Source: Rhodovastum sp963709085 (lineage in GTDB: Bacteria; Pseudomonadota; Alphaproteobacteria; Acetobacterales; Acetobacteraceae). Taken from it: a stretch of DNA of 64,000 nucleotides. Below, piece after piece: positions 1 to 8,387 of the stretch. The notes under the pieces were generated by a model, which saw only the letters and a program-made list of their open reading frames with translations, was not told the origin of the DNA and did not search any database. How positions within the stretch are numbered: position 1 is the first letter of the stretch; every line of letters begins with the position of its first letter. Position numbers and translations under genes: made by a program. The DNA is taken from the NCBI GenBank assembly GCA_963709085.1, contig CAVPVB010000023.1:4035-68034 (forward strand). Direction: 5' to 3'.

Positions 1-1
1 A

Positions 2-256
2 CTCTCAGCGTCACCGGATACGGAACCGCCGCGGCGGAAAGTCATTCGGCCCTATATTCCCACCGAGCCTCCGCCGGAGCCCGTGGACGGCCGCAGTAGA
101 CTTCGCACTGGCCGCGTCGAGCCGTTCTCAACCCGCGTCCGCGCCGACTTCCGGCCGCGTCTGATCGCGCTGGCTGACCACTACGGTGTCACGATGGGGG
201 AGGCACTGGAACTGGCAGTAGCCTCGCTGGAGCGAGAAGTGGGGTTGCAGAGGTAG
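2..256 (+). CDS. Ribbon-helix-helix-like plasmid stability protein, C-terminal part
   Basis: The frame is open from base 2 to the TAG at 254-256 with no start inside the window, so about 84 C-terminal residues are visible. A proline-rich linker is followed by a segment (STRVRADFRPRLIALAD, then a GVTMGEALELA helix) that resembles the ribbon-helix-helix proteins found beside plasmid partition ATPases. Such proteins bind DNA as dimers at partition or autoregulatory sites. The neighbouring replication initiator and origin fit a plasmid maintenance role. A ParA-type partner would be expected upstream, outside the window. The family call rests on pattern resemblance only. Confidence 0.5.
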   Translation, partial: LSASPDTEPPRRKVIRPYIPTEPPPEPVDGRSRLRTGRVEPFSTRVRADFRPRLIALADHYGVTMGEALELAVASLEREVGLQR

Positions 257-351
257 GGCAGGATGCACGTTTCTGCGTTTGTTTGGGTATCGGTTATACG
301 GTGGTTGCCGTCGGGTCGGTCAGGGCTGCGGCAGGCGTGCCACCGTCGTGA

Positions 352-1278
352 TCAGCGCGCCGCGATCTGGATCTGCTTCGGCGCGACAGGCGGGCGTGAG
401 GGGTGCAGCAGTAGACCGGTATCGGTTTGCTCAACCTTGGCAGCCGGGTAGACCGCCATGGCGAGTGCGAGGTTCGGGAGAAAACGTTCGCGGAAGTGCT
501 TCATCTGCTTCACGCCAGCCCCGAACTGCACCTTGACCGTGGCCCAGGTCAGTGGCGTCGGTTTTGTCAGCGCGTGCAGCCGATAGGCAAGCCAGCAGTA
601 GATGTCGATCGCCTGACTGTTGTTCGAGATTGCCTTGATCGCCGCATCTTCCAGCGGCACTGAGTGCTGTTGGAGCTGGACGAAGAAGCCTTCCGACAGC
701 CGCGCTGTCTCGGCAAACAGCCCATCCTGGCGCGCATCCTCGTCCTCGATGAACATCGCCGTATCGACGATGTTCTGCTGCACCAGCCCGACACGCTTGC
801 CGGCAAAAATACGGAATGACATTTTGCAGAGGCTGATCCTCTCGGCTTGGTCGCGAACGATTTTGATGTCTTTTCCACCGGCGTTGATGCCCATCCGGCC
901 AAACCAATGCCGCAGACTGCGGCCGAGCTCGACTTCCCGGCTTTGGGTACGCAGGGCTTCGGATTGCAGATAGATCAGGATCAGCCGGGCGCGGCTGCCG
1001 TAGGGTACGCCGACTGGCACAGCAGGTTTGCCGCGCTCAAAGCGCGAACCTGGCTCGACCAGTAAGCTGATCCGGTCACCATCGACCTGCCACCGCTGAT
1101 CGTCCGCGATACGTTTATGCGGCAACGCAGATTGGCACCATCCTGAGTAGAGGAAGCCGACCCCGCTTTCCTCATTGCCCAAGTAGGTGGCAGCCGCGTC
1201 AACCAAGTCTCGGGTCAGACCCACGTCGAGAGCTGCCTGCTTCCCTCTGGCTGCCAGGATGTCATGCACTTCGCCCAT
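352..1278 (-). CDS. repA: Plasmid replication initiator, RepA_C family
   Basis: A 308-residue protein of the plasmid RepA_C family, found in many alphaproteobacterial plasmids. It binds iterons and opens the origin. Recognisable segments are RLILIYLQSEALRTQSREVE, LGRSLRHWFGRMGI in the middle and a C-terminal WATVKVQFG stretch. The length fits the family and the frame is unbroken. The start at 1278 gives MGEVHDILAARG. Upstream of the start lie four iterons and a DnaA box, the standard layout for an iteron-controlled replicon, so RepA probably represses its own promoter by binding some of the iterons. A weak TTGAAA -35-like box is readable on the minus strand near 1358-1363. Confidence 0.85.
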   Translation of the reverse strand: MGEVHDILAARGKQAALDVGLTRDLVDAAATYLGNEESGVGFLYSGWCQSALPHKRIADDQRWQVDGDRISLLVEPGSRFERGKPAVPVGVPYGSRARLILIYLQSEALRTQSREVELGRSLRHWFGRMGINAGGKDIKIVRDQAERISLCKMSFRIFAGKRVGLVQQNIVDTAMFIEDEDARQDGLFAETARLSEGFFVQLQQHSVPLEDAAIKAISNNSQAIDIYCWLAYRLHALTKPTPLTWATVKVQFGAGVKQMKHFRERFLPNLALAMAVYPAAKVEQTDTGLLLHPSRPPVAPKQIQIAAR

Positions 1279-1314
1279 ACCTGTCAGCCTGCCTCGAATT
1301 AGCGTGCTCTGGAA

Positions 1315-1482
1315 GTGCGGACTCTTGCGGCCGAAGCTACTAGGAAAGGTACTTGGATTTCAAGGTACTTGTATGTGCCGCAAGAGTCCGCGGGATAAGT
1401 CCGGCAAGCCATTGAAATCTCGTGGCTACGCCCTTTGGCGCCGGTCGCAAGAGTCCGCACCTTCCGCCGCAAGAGTCCGCAC
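1315..1482. repeat. Four RepA iterons
   Basis: The core CGCAAGAGTCCGC occurs at 1379-1391, 1447-1459 (inside 1445-1460) and 1468-1480 (inside 1467-1482) on the plus strand and once in inverted orientation at 1315-1330. Full copies read CCGCAAGAGTCCGCAC. The last two direct copies start 22 bases apart, about two helical turns. The inverted copy is the one closest to the repA start, as expected if it takes part in autoregulation. Confidence 0.8.
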
Positions 1483-1528
1483 CCGGCCTGTGGACGGAAC
1501 GCCACGTTCCCCGACTTACCTCCCATTC

Positions 1529-1537
1529 TGTGGATAA
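1529..1537 (-). promoter_or_regulatory. DnaA box
   Basis: TGTGGATAA is the exact complement of the consensus DnaA box TTATCCACA. It lies 47 bases beyond the last iteron and before the AT-rich block. Confidence 0.7.
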
Positions 1538-1737
1538 CTTCGCCCCTGCGACTCGGGCGCCGTTCCAGGTGGTCAGACCCCGTTCCTCGGTCGCCTTCAT
1601 GGCCAGCACCTTGATCGTCATGGGCACCGGCGAGCCCCATCCGCACGGCCGGATCAGACGGTCGGAAAGCGCCAAAATTTTCTGGAAACCGTATTACATG
1701 TATTTTTAGGCTACGCGACCCATTCCCGCGCCACCCC

Positions 1738-2178
1738 TTATGCGACGGCCTTTCTGGCTTTACGGGGGCGGCCGCCTTTGCGCCCGTTTTTCTTGGCGCT
1801 ACTTCGCTTCGCGTCCGAGGTTGCTTTGCCGCCACGGCTCGCGAAGATCGCGGCGACGGTCCGCGTCGGCAGCATTGCCGGCAGGATCGCCGTCATCAGC
1901 CCATCCACACTGATGTGGATATCCCGGTCCTCGAGTTCGATCGCCGACCCGTCCGGCCAAATTTCCAGCTTCGCCAAGTCCTCTACCGGCACGTCCTGCA
2001 ACGCGCCGATCCAGTGACGGGGAATCAGGAACCCGGCATTGCGGGTCGTCACAATTTCGATCGAATCCCGATCAGCCACGTATCGAACGGTTTGCGCGCG
2101 GATTTCCGCCTCGGCCTCGACCCGGCCGGCCGCCAGCGCCGCGGCAAACTCGGCGTCGGTAATGCCTTGGCTGCTCAT
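1738..2178 (-). CDS. DUF2442-domain protein with basic C-terminal tail
   Basis: A 146-residue protein. The centre (residues about 25-95) has the DUF2442 pattern: a charged strand, a short motif ending in a proline-tryptophan turn (LIPRHWIGALQDVP), and IWPDGSAIELEDRDIHI. The last 40 residues are rich in Lys and Arg (KKNGRKGGRPRKARKAVA), suggesting nucleic-acid contact. The ATG overlaps the TGA of the upstream DUF4160 gene as ATGA, so the two are almost certainly translated together. DUF4160/DUF2442 pairs are widespread next to mobile and plasmid genes and are suspected toxin-antitoxin-like modules. No activity is established. Confidence 0.75.
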   Translation of the reverse strand: MSSQGITDAEFAAALAAGRVEAEAEIRAQTVRYVADRDSIEIVTTRNAGFLIPRHWIGALQDVPVEDLAKLEIWPDGSAIELEDRDIHISVDGLMTAILPAMLPTRTVAAIFASRGGKATSDAKRSSAKKNGRKGGRPRKARKAVA

Positions 2179-2615
2179 GATCGTGTGCTCACATCCACTG
2201 TTGTGCCGTCCCGAAACGCCAACCTCAGCCTCTCCTGGTCCGGGTCATAGCTGGCATCGGCGATCTGCCTCGCATTCGCCAAGGGTTCGGGCGAAAGCTC
2301 GATCCGCTCTGGCCCCGGCACGACGGCCCACTGATTGGCCAGACACGTCGTGCGCTTGATTGCCCACCAATTTCGCCGACAGGCAGGCAATCCGGCCTGG
2401 ATGTCAGCCAACAAGCGATTTACCGTCCGCTGAAGGGGGGAATTCTTCAGCGGCGCGATGCTCATCAGTTCCACCACGCTATCCACGTAGGAAAACCTTA
2501 CGCGCGCAATCCAACCGTCGCCACGATGCCGGGCATGGACATGGGGCGGACAGTGATCATCCGAGAACACGTAGATTCCGGCACCTGTGCTTTCGGAGAT
2601 CAACACCCGGCTCAT
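2175..2615 (-). CDS. DUF4160-domain protein with C-terminal DUF2442-like segment
   Basis: A 146-residue protein. The N-terminal half carries the DUF4160 signature FSDDHCPPHVHARH. The C-terminal 40 residues (ASYDPDQERLRLAFRDGTTV) resemble the start of DUF2442, so this protein may be a short natural fusion. It is first in a two-gene operon and overlaps the next gene by four bases. Downstream at 1279-1737 is the plasmid origin. A role in plasmid maintenance, for example as an addiction module, is an inference from position. Confidence 0.75.
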   Translation of the reverse strand: MSRVLISESTGAGIYVFSDDHCPPHVHARHRGDGWIARVRFSYVDSVVELMSIAPLKNSPLQRTVNRLLADIQAGLPACRRNWWAIKRTTCLANQWAVVPGPERIELSPEPLANARQIADASYDPDQERLRLAFRDGTTVDVSTRS

Positions 2616-2994
2616 GATGCAACATAAGCCATCGGCTTGGGTTTTTCAAGGGCGACGGATGGCCGGCAGCGGCCTATCAGCGTGGCACCGGTCTTCCGGC
2701 AGTGGGCGATGGCCTCGCGGAGTCGGGGCCGGTCAGCGTTCTTGGGGTACCTTGCTTGTTCGCCCTTCTGATGTGTACAGCCCAAAAGCCAGATCCTTGC
2801 GGACCCGGCCGATGGTCGTTGCGTTTCCCGTCAAAATGGAATCTCCGCCTCCGTGATTGCGTCCGGGCCGTCATCTCGTTCCCAGATAATCGTGGTCAGG
2901 TCGCCCTCATCGAGGTTCCAGGTTTCGATGGCCTGAATCTCGTAGCGGTCGCGTTTCAGGCCACGGATGTCGCGGCGGCTGCACGGGCCGGCGG
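2616..2994. other. Gap with possible C-terminal remnant of a lost gene
   Basis: No intact gene is seen. On the minus strand, 2831-2985 encodes a plausible C-terminal tail (RYEIQAIETWNLDEGDLTT, ending ITEAEIPF) with a stop at 2831. It is cut at its upstream side by the left end of the IS21-family element. I do not recognise its family. The rest of the gap shows nothing I can name. Confidence 0.35.
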
Positions 2995-3061
2995 AAATCG
3001 CCACCTGAGGCCGGTTCAAATCGCCACCTGAGGCCGGTCGAAATCGCCACCTGAGGCCGGT
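2995..3061. repeat. Triple terminal repeat of the IS21-family element
   Basis: Three identical 21-base units (AAATCGCCACC followed by TGAGGCCGGT) start at 2995, 3018 and 3041, a period of 23 bases. IS21 elements carry such repeated transposase-binding sites inside each end. Confidence 0.85.
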
Positions 3062-3170
3062 GAATTCGCCAGCCCGCTGGCGGGGCGGAGCTGCCGCTGA
3101 CATCGAAGTAATCGCGACTACTGTCCGGCCTTTTTGGCGGGGGACGGTAGTGCCGAGACCGAGGTCGGAG

Positions 3171-4692
3171 ATGCGGCGGATCAGGGAAGTTTTGCGACTG
3201 CGTGCGGAGTTGGGGCCGAACCTGAGTGCGATAGCGGCGGGCGCCAGGCTGGCGCGCTCGACGGTGCGGGCTTATCTGGAGCGAGCGGCGGCGGCCGGGC
3301 TGGACGCCGGGGCGGCGGCGGAGTTGTCGGACGCGGCGCTGGAGGCGGCGCTGTTTCCCCGCCGTCGGCGGCCGGAAGGCGCGCGCTGCCGGACTGGGCG
3401 GCGGTCGACCAGGAACTGCGGCGCCACAAGCACGTCACCCGCAAGCTGCTGTGGATGGAGTACAAGACCGCGCATCCGGACGGTTTTGGGTTCAGCCAGT
3501 TCAAGCTGCGGCTGAGCGAATGGCAGAAGGCCTCGGGGCGCGGCCTGTCGATGCGCCAGGTGCATCATGCCGGCGAGACGGTGCAGGTCGACTACGCCGG
3601 CGACACGGTCGCGGTGATGGACGACGGGGCGGCGCGGGCGGCGCAGATCTTCGTCGCCTGTCTGCCGTGTTCGGGGCTGATCTACGCCGAGGCGAGCTGG
3701 ACACAGGCGACGGAAGACTGGCTGGCGGCGCATGTCCGACTGTTCGCCTTCCTGGGCGGCGTGCCGGCCAAGGTCGTGCCCGACAATCTGAAGGTCGGCG
3801 TCACCCACGCCTCGTATTACGACCCGGTGATCAACGCCAGCTATGCCGGCGCTGATCAAGCATTACGGCACGGCCGTGGTCCCGGCGCGGGCGCGAAAGC
3901 CGCGCGACAAGCCGGGGGTCGAAAATGGCGTGTTGCAGGCCTGTCGCTGGCTGCTGGCGCCGCTGCGTCATCGGCAGTTCTTCTCGCTGGCCGAGCTGAA
4001 CCAGGCGATCGCGCTGCTGCTGGCCGAGCTGAACGACAAGCCGATGGCGCCGCCGCGCGAGGGCAGCCGGCGCAGCTCTGTTCGAAGCGGTCGAACGCGC
4101 CGCGCTCAAGCCGTCTGCCGATCGAGCCCTACGTGGTCGGCCAGTGGGCGATCGGGGCGACGGTCAACGTCGACTATCACGTCGCGGTCGAGCGGAACTT
4201 CTACTCGGTGCCCCATGCGCTGGTGCGCAAGCGCGTCGATGTCTTCGTCACGCCGACCGCGCGTGCAGATCTTCCATCGCGGCGAGCGGGCGGCCAGCCA
4301 CGCCCGGCTGGCCGGGCAAAATCACTGGGCGACGCTGGGCGAGCACATGCCGCCGGCGCACAGCGCGGTGGCCAAGCGGACGCCGGACTGGGTGCGCGGC
4401 CAGGCGGCCAAGCGTCGGCGTGGCCACCGCCGCCTATGTCGAGCGGCTGCTGACCGGGCGCGATCACATCGAGCAGGGCGTGCGGTCCTGCCTCGGTATT
4501 CTGCGCCTGGCGACCCGCTATCCCGGCCGAACAACTGGAGGCCGCCTGCGTGCGGGCGCTGGCCGCCGGCGCCAGTTCGTCCGGCTTCGTCGAGCACCTG
4601 CTCAAGAGCGGCCGGCCACTCGCCGATCCCGTGCCGCCGAGGACGGCATCGGCCATCACGGCAACATTCGCGGCCCCGACTACTACCACTGA
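3171..4692 (+). pseudogene. istA: IS21-family transposase IstA, frameshifted
   Basis: The reconstructed product is a complete IstA of about 505 residues, starting MRRIREVLRLR and ending NIRGPDYYH, a typical IstA C-terminus. An N-terminal helix-turn-helix (LSAIAAGARLARSTVRAYLE) is followed by the DDE core: VQVDYAGDTV, VVPDNLKVGV, then KPGVENGV. At least five single-base frameshifts separate the pieces, near 3345, 3848, 4080, 4265, 4410 and 4520; the ones I could align are mostly +1 insertions. IstA acts with IstB, which follows after 35 bases. As sequenced it is not functional. Confidence 0.85.
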
Positions 4693-4727
4693 CGATCGGC
4701 ACCGCCGATCCAGCACAAGGAAACCCC

Positions 4728-5391
4728 ATGCACCAGCCGACCATCGAGAAGCTGCACGCCCTGCGCCTTGGCGCCATGGCCGATGCGCTGACCGCGCAAC
4801 TCCAGCAGCCGGAGATCGACGCCATGCCGTTCGCCGAGCGGCTGGCGTTGCTGGTCGATATCCAGCACAGCGCGATGCTCACCGCCGCCCTGGAGCAGCG
4901 ACTGACCCGGGCCGGCATGCGCCAGTCCGCCTGCATGGAAAATCTCGATCTGCGCACGCCGCGCGGACTGGACCGCTCGACCATGCAGGCGCTGGCGAGC
5001 GGGCTAGTGGATCCGCCAGCACCGCAACATTCTGATCAGCGGGGCGGCCGGGATCGGCAAAAGCTGGATCGCCTGCGCTCTGGGCAACCAGGCCGCCCGC
5101 GACGGCGTCTCGGTGCTCTACAAGCGGCTCTCGCGGCTGCTCGACGAGTTGGCGGTGGCGCGGCTGCATGGCCGGCAGGCGCGGGTGCTGAAGACCCTGG
5201 CGCGCACGCGCCTGCTGATCCTGGACGATTGGGCGATGGTCAAGCTGACCGCCGACCAGCGCCGCGATCTGATGGAGGTGATCGACGACCGCCATGGTCG
5301 AGGCTCGACCATCGTCGCCACGCAAATCCCGCTGGACCGTTGGCATGAGCAGATCGGGGACCCGACGCTTTCATGCTTCCTCTCTCTTTGA
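4728..5391 (+). pseudogene. istB: IS21-family helper ATPase IstB, frameshifted and truncated
   Basis: It starts MHQPTIEKLHALRLGAMADA, the usual IstB N-terminus. The AAA+ part follows in a shifted frame after about 5010: ILISGAAGIGKSWIACALG is Walker A, RTRLLILDDWA is Walker B, and IPLDRWHEQIGDPTL is the sensor region. Family similarity ends there. The last residues up to the stop at 5389-5391 come from the adjoining recombinase element. About 40 C-terminal residues are missing. IstB normally chooses targets and stimulates IstA. Confidence 0.85.
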
Positions 5392-7478
5392 GCGGCTGGT
5401 GTGTCGTGCACGTGTTTGGAGTTCGGCTGCCTGGTCGGGTGACAAATAAATCTGCCATGGCATGCCCTTGGCAAGCTGTCGTCCGGTCAACCAACCTTTG
5501 CGTAGCCAATCGAATATGGTCTGCGAGGTAATTCCTAGAATTTCGGCGGCGCCCTGCACCGAATAAGTTCCATCCGGCCAGCGAGACGGATTGGGGCCTG
5601 TTCCGTTGATTTTGACAGTCTCTATCCTCCATTTCTTTCGCAGGACGTGGATCATCTCGCCGGAGAATGGCGGGCCATGGGCCGTGTGGAACCCCTCGTC
5701 GTTCAGGATGGTGGCGATTTCGACATCCATCTTCTGCATCCCGTTCAGCTCGATGATGCGGTTCCGCAGCAGGTCAGCGTCGGCATGCTGCGTGTAGCTC
5801 TGCACCCGCCGCTGAACCCAATGCTCGGTTACCGCGCCGGTCTGCCAGACGATCCTGATCCAAACGAAGCCTCGCCGCCGCTTCTGGTCCAGAGCGACTT
5901 CCTTGATGACCAGTCGGGCAATCTGCTTGCGATCTGCCGATGTCGTCGTTTCGGCACGCCAAAGCTGAGGCAGGTTCTCACCGAGTGCCAGTATCTCCAG
6001 GCGATCGGCGTCAGCAAGAGAAACTAGCTGTTCCCGGCGCCAGGCGTCGTACTCCTGCTCTATTTGCTCTACTCTCCGTAGCTTTTCTTCCCACACGTGC
6101 TCCAGAGAGCGGGCCACAAGGCGGTTCTCGGGTTCCACTGCATCATACTGTCGTCGCGCGCGTTCGGCATCGTAACGCGCCCGCTCGCGCTTGAGCGACC
6201 ATTGGCGCTCCAGCAGCCGGGCCTCCTCTTCGATCTCGCCCAACGCGGCGACCGCCAGGGCGAGTTGATCCGGCGCAAGGGCGGTCAGGATCAGCCGCTC
6301 GACTTCGTCATCGACCAGGAGCGCCCGCACTTCCTGGCAGCGCGGTTGTCCCTGCGCACTGTGATCCGCAACGCACATGTAGACCGGGTAATCACCATGC
6401 GGCCCGGAATAACGCAGACACATCCGCCGGGCACAGCGGCCGCATCTGACGATACCCTGCAACAAAGCAGTGCCTTTGCGCGGAACTCCAGGATGGTCTT
6501 TTTTATATCGGATGAGGTTGTCCGCGAGTTGTCTTTGGATGGACATGAACTCTTCCCAGTCCACGTATGCCGGATGGGCATTCTTGAGACAAATAGACCA
6601 ATCCTCCGGCGCGACAGCCATCGTGCCGATCCGGCCGCTCTGGGGATGCCGCCGCATCGGGTTCGGCTGCCGCCGTCCGTACACGTAGGCGCCAGCATAG
6701 GCCGGATTCTTCAGAATATGGATCACACGTGCACTGTCCGCCGGCTGCCAGGATGACGTCATGTGGTGCCGGGCCATGCAGCGGTCGCACCGGCAGCAAC
6801 AGATTGCCGCGACGCAGATATCGCATCACCGCCTTGGCGCTGCGCAACTCTCGAAACTTCGCAAACACCAGTCGGACCCGCTCCTGCACCTCTTCGTCCG
6901 GGTTGAGCGTCACGCCGCCGTCGCGGCCGTGCGTCAAGCCAGCCGGAAGCGGCAGCCGCAGACTCGCCACGCGCCGCCTTCTGTCGTTCGCCCTGGTGCA
7001 GACGGACCTTGATCTGATGCAGTTCGGCCTCGCTCATGATCCCCGACAGCCCAAGCAACAGCCGATCGTGATATGCCGCCGGATCATACAGTCGTTCTCC
7101 ATCGGCGATCAGCACGCCGAACAGCGAACACAGTTCCAGAAGCTGATGCCAGTCGCGGTTGTTTCGTGCCAATCTTGACGCATCCAGGCTCATAACAAGT
7201 CCTGCCTTGCCGAGTCCAACCTCGGCAATCAGCCGCTGAAACCCATGCCTGTCGCAGCTCGACGTTCCAGACTTCCCAAGGTCGTCATCAATCACATGGA
7301 CACGCTCTCGCGGCCAGCCCAGCAAGACGGCTCTCTCAACCAAACGATACTGCAGCTCCGTGCTTTCCTGGTGATGACGGACCTGGCCAGGCGACGACTG
7401 GCGTACATAAACATGCGCGAGCTTGGCACGGTGCGCCGTCGCAATGCGTTCTTCAGGGAACGATGCCGTTGTCAGCAT
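5371..7478 (-). pseudogene. Large serine recombinase, one frameshifted region
   Basis: The N-terminal resolvase domain (6990-7478) carries the catalytic serine in VYVRQSSPGQV and the motif VMSLDASRLARN. The frame breaks near 6980 and again near 6760. The rest contains the recombinase domain (VIHILKNPAYAGAYVYGR), a zinc ribbon (VRCGRCARRMC, then a later cysteine pair) and a long coiled coil (EEEARLLERQWSLKRERA). A C-terminal helix-turn-helix (YSVQGAAEILGITSQTIFDW) is present. The full length would be about 700 residues, normal for the family. Such enzymes integrate and excise mobile DNA at short att sites. Confidence 0.85.
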
Positions 7479-7677
7479 GATGCGTCTCCAACTCCCAGGG
7501 TGGCACCCGTCGCAAGCGTTGGAGAAGCTGACCGACCTGCTGAGCCAGTTGGCGCTGCTTCTCCACCGGGAGTTGGGGCCACAGGCGAAACGCCCCCGCT
7601 CGGGATTTCTTCGGCCCCGATCTTCGCTGGCTGGGTGGGCGTTCGATCGGGCAATGCTCTGCCCTCGAAATCTCCAT
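7453..7677 (-). CDS. Small helical protein upstream of the serine recombinase
   Basis: A 74-residue frame starting MEISRAEHC. Its C-terminal half (LWPQLPVEKQRQLAQQVGQL, then LQRLRR) is a helical motif that I associate with small genes next to recombinases of this kind. It overlaps the start of the recombinase gene (7478) and lies inside the 3' part of the next small gene in another frame. Function is unknown. A recombination accessory role is suggested only by position. Confidence 0.5.
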   Translation of the reverse strand: MEISRAEHCPIERPPSQRRSGPKKSRAGAFRLWPQLPVEKQRQLAQQVGQLLQRLRRVPPWELETHHADNGIVP

Positions 7678-7965
7678 TGCGGGAGGCGAGCATGGCCCGA
7701 ACGTGATTCGCCAACGGCAAAAGGGTGCGCACGGAAATGTGCATTTGCCGGTCCGAAGCTTGCGGCGACGCCTCCAATCCAGGAGACAGGTCCGTGGCAA
7801 CGCGCGGGATGGACCGCTCCCGCCCGTCCGGTAGTCGGACCACGATCAGATCAGGCTCGCGCCCTGACAGACGCCCGCTGACCGGAAAGCAACTGCCATA
7901 GAGAGGATGGTGAGGATCAATGACCCGGACTTGAGAGACTCGCCGCTCAAACTCAGCGGCATCAT
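7472..7965 (-). CDS. Small conserved protein (DUF5372-like), frameshifted at the start
   Basis: The recognisable part reads QVRVIDPHHPLYGSCFPVSG then LIVVRLPDGRERSIPRVATD, which resembles the DUF5372-type proteins carried with serine-recombinase elements. An ATG pair at 7960-7965 would give MMPLSFERRV if one T is missing near 7950. As sequenced, the start is out of frame. The last 60 residues, read through the overlapping small gene, look like a shadow, so the true end may lie further upstream. No function is known. Confidence 0.45.
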
Positions 7966-7968
7966 GCG

Positions 7969-8106
7969 ATGTTCGGCGATGCCAAGATGACGACTGCCTT
8001 GCTCGACCGCCTCACTCACCACTGTCATATCCTCGAAACCGGAAACGACAGCTTCCGCTTCAAGGCCAGTGCCGCAACCGCCAAGCAAGGGAGGAAGAAG
8101 CCATGA
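7969..8106 (+). pseudogene. C-terminal fragment of a second IS21-type IstB
   Basis: A 45-residue fragment (MFGDAKMTTALLDRLTHHC, then ILETGNDSFRFK) that matches the C-terminus of IstB proteins of a different IS21 subgroup from the one at 4728. It begins at the junction with the recombinase element and ends with TGA at 8104-8106. It shows that the recombinase element landed in, or recombined with, another IS21 element. The DNA to about 8190 is probably the right end of that element. Confidence 0.75.
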
Positions 8107-8387
8107 CTTGACCCAGATCCAGGCCGGGAAACACACTCGCAGCCGGGTCACTTCTCGCTGGAAATCCCGGGTCAGATCTCAGCGAAAATCAACAGGCTAG
8201 GTCGCTAAAAAGAGAAATCAAATGGAGATGCGGAAGCATCATAGATGCTTCCGCATGGGTGTCCTCTCACCAGAATCATCGAGCGATTCTGTCGCAACTC
8301 ATTGTTTCGTCACACGGTGCAAGGGCAAATCAACCTTTCGTCCGGTGGAGTGCCCGAATTCGCCACCAGTATCACTGTTGGGTCTAG
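8107..8387. other. Gap: IS21 right-end remnant and a perfect hairpin
   Basis: No gene is supported here. The first part is likely the right terminal region of the IS21 remnant. A 29-base perfect hairpin lies at 8228-8256. The stretch ends at the CTAG target site of the IS701-family element. Confidence 0.5.
8228..8256. repeat. Perfect 13-bp inverted repeat with 3-base loop
   Basis: ATGCGGAAGCATC at 8228-8240 is followed by ATA and its exact complement GATGCTTCCGCAT at 8244-8256. There is no T-run after it, so it is not an ordinary intrinsic terminator. Confidence 0.8.

Larger units (their letters stand above)
1315..1712. other. Plasmid replication origin (oriV), iteron type
   Basis: This stretch lies directly upstream of repA and holds four iterons, a perfect DnaA box and an AT-rich block near 1670-1712 in otherwise GC-rich DNA. 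Iterons plus DnaA box plus AT-rich region next to a RepA gene is the textbook arrangement of a theta-replicating plasmid origin. Two copies of AAGGTACTTG at 1346-1355 and 1362-1371, one and a half helical turns apart, sit between the first two iterons and may be an operator for repA. Replication function is inferred. Confidence 0.7.
2990..5369 (+). mobile_element. IS21-family element, right end missing
   Basis: The element begins with three direct repeats (2995-3061), the multiple terminal repeats typical of IS21 ends, followed by istA and istB in the usual order. The istB frame stops matching its family at 5369, exactly where the serine-recombinase element begins, so the right end was lost when that element arrived or by a later deletion. 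Both genes carry frameshifts. The exact left boundary is uncertain by a few bases. Confidence 0.8.
5369..7968 (-). mobile_element. Large serine-recombinase mobile element
   Basis: The element holds a large serine recombinase gene and two small genes upstream of it on the same strand. On one side it interrupts the istB of the IS21-family element at 5369, on the other it cuts a different IS21-type istB at 7968. The recombinase stop codon (5371-5373) sits right at the left junction. I see no clear terminal inverted repeats, as expected for an element moved by a serine recombinase. The boundaries are set from where the flanking genes lose similarity. Confidence 0.6.

Noticed and set aside
1299..1835. 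A 178-residue frame across the origin
   Set aside because: It crosses the iterons and the DnaA box and shows no protein-like pattern; the region is explained as an origin.
2995..3061. Possible CRISPR array
   Set aside because: Three repeats with 2-base gaps and no spacers; they are the terminal repeats of the IS21-family element.
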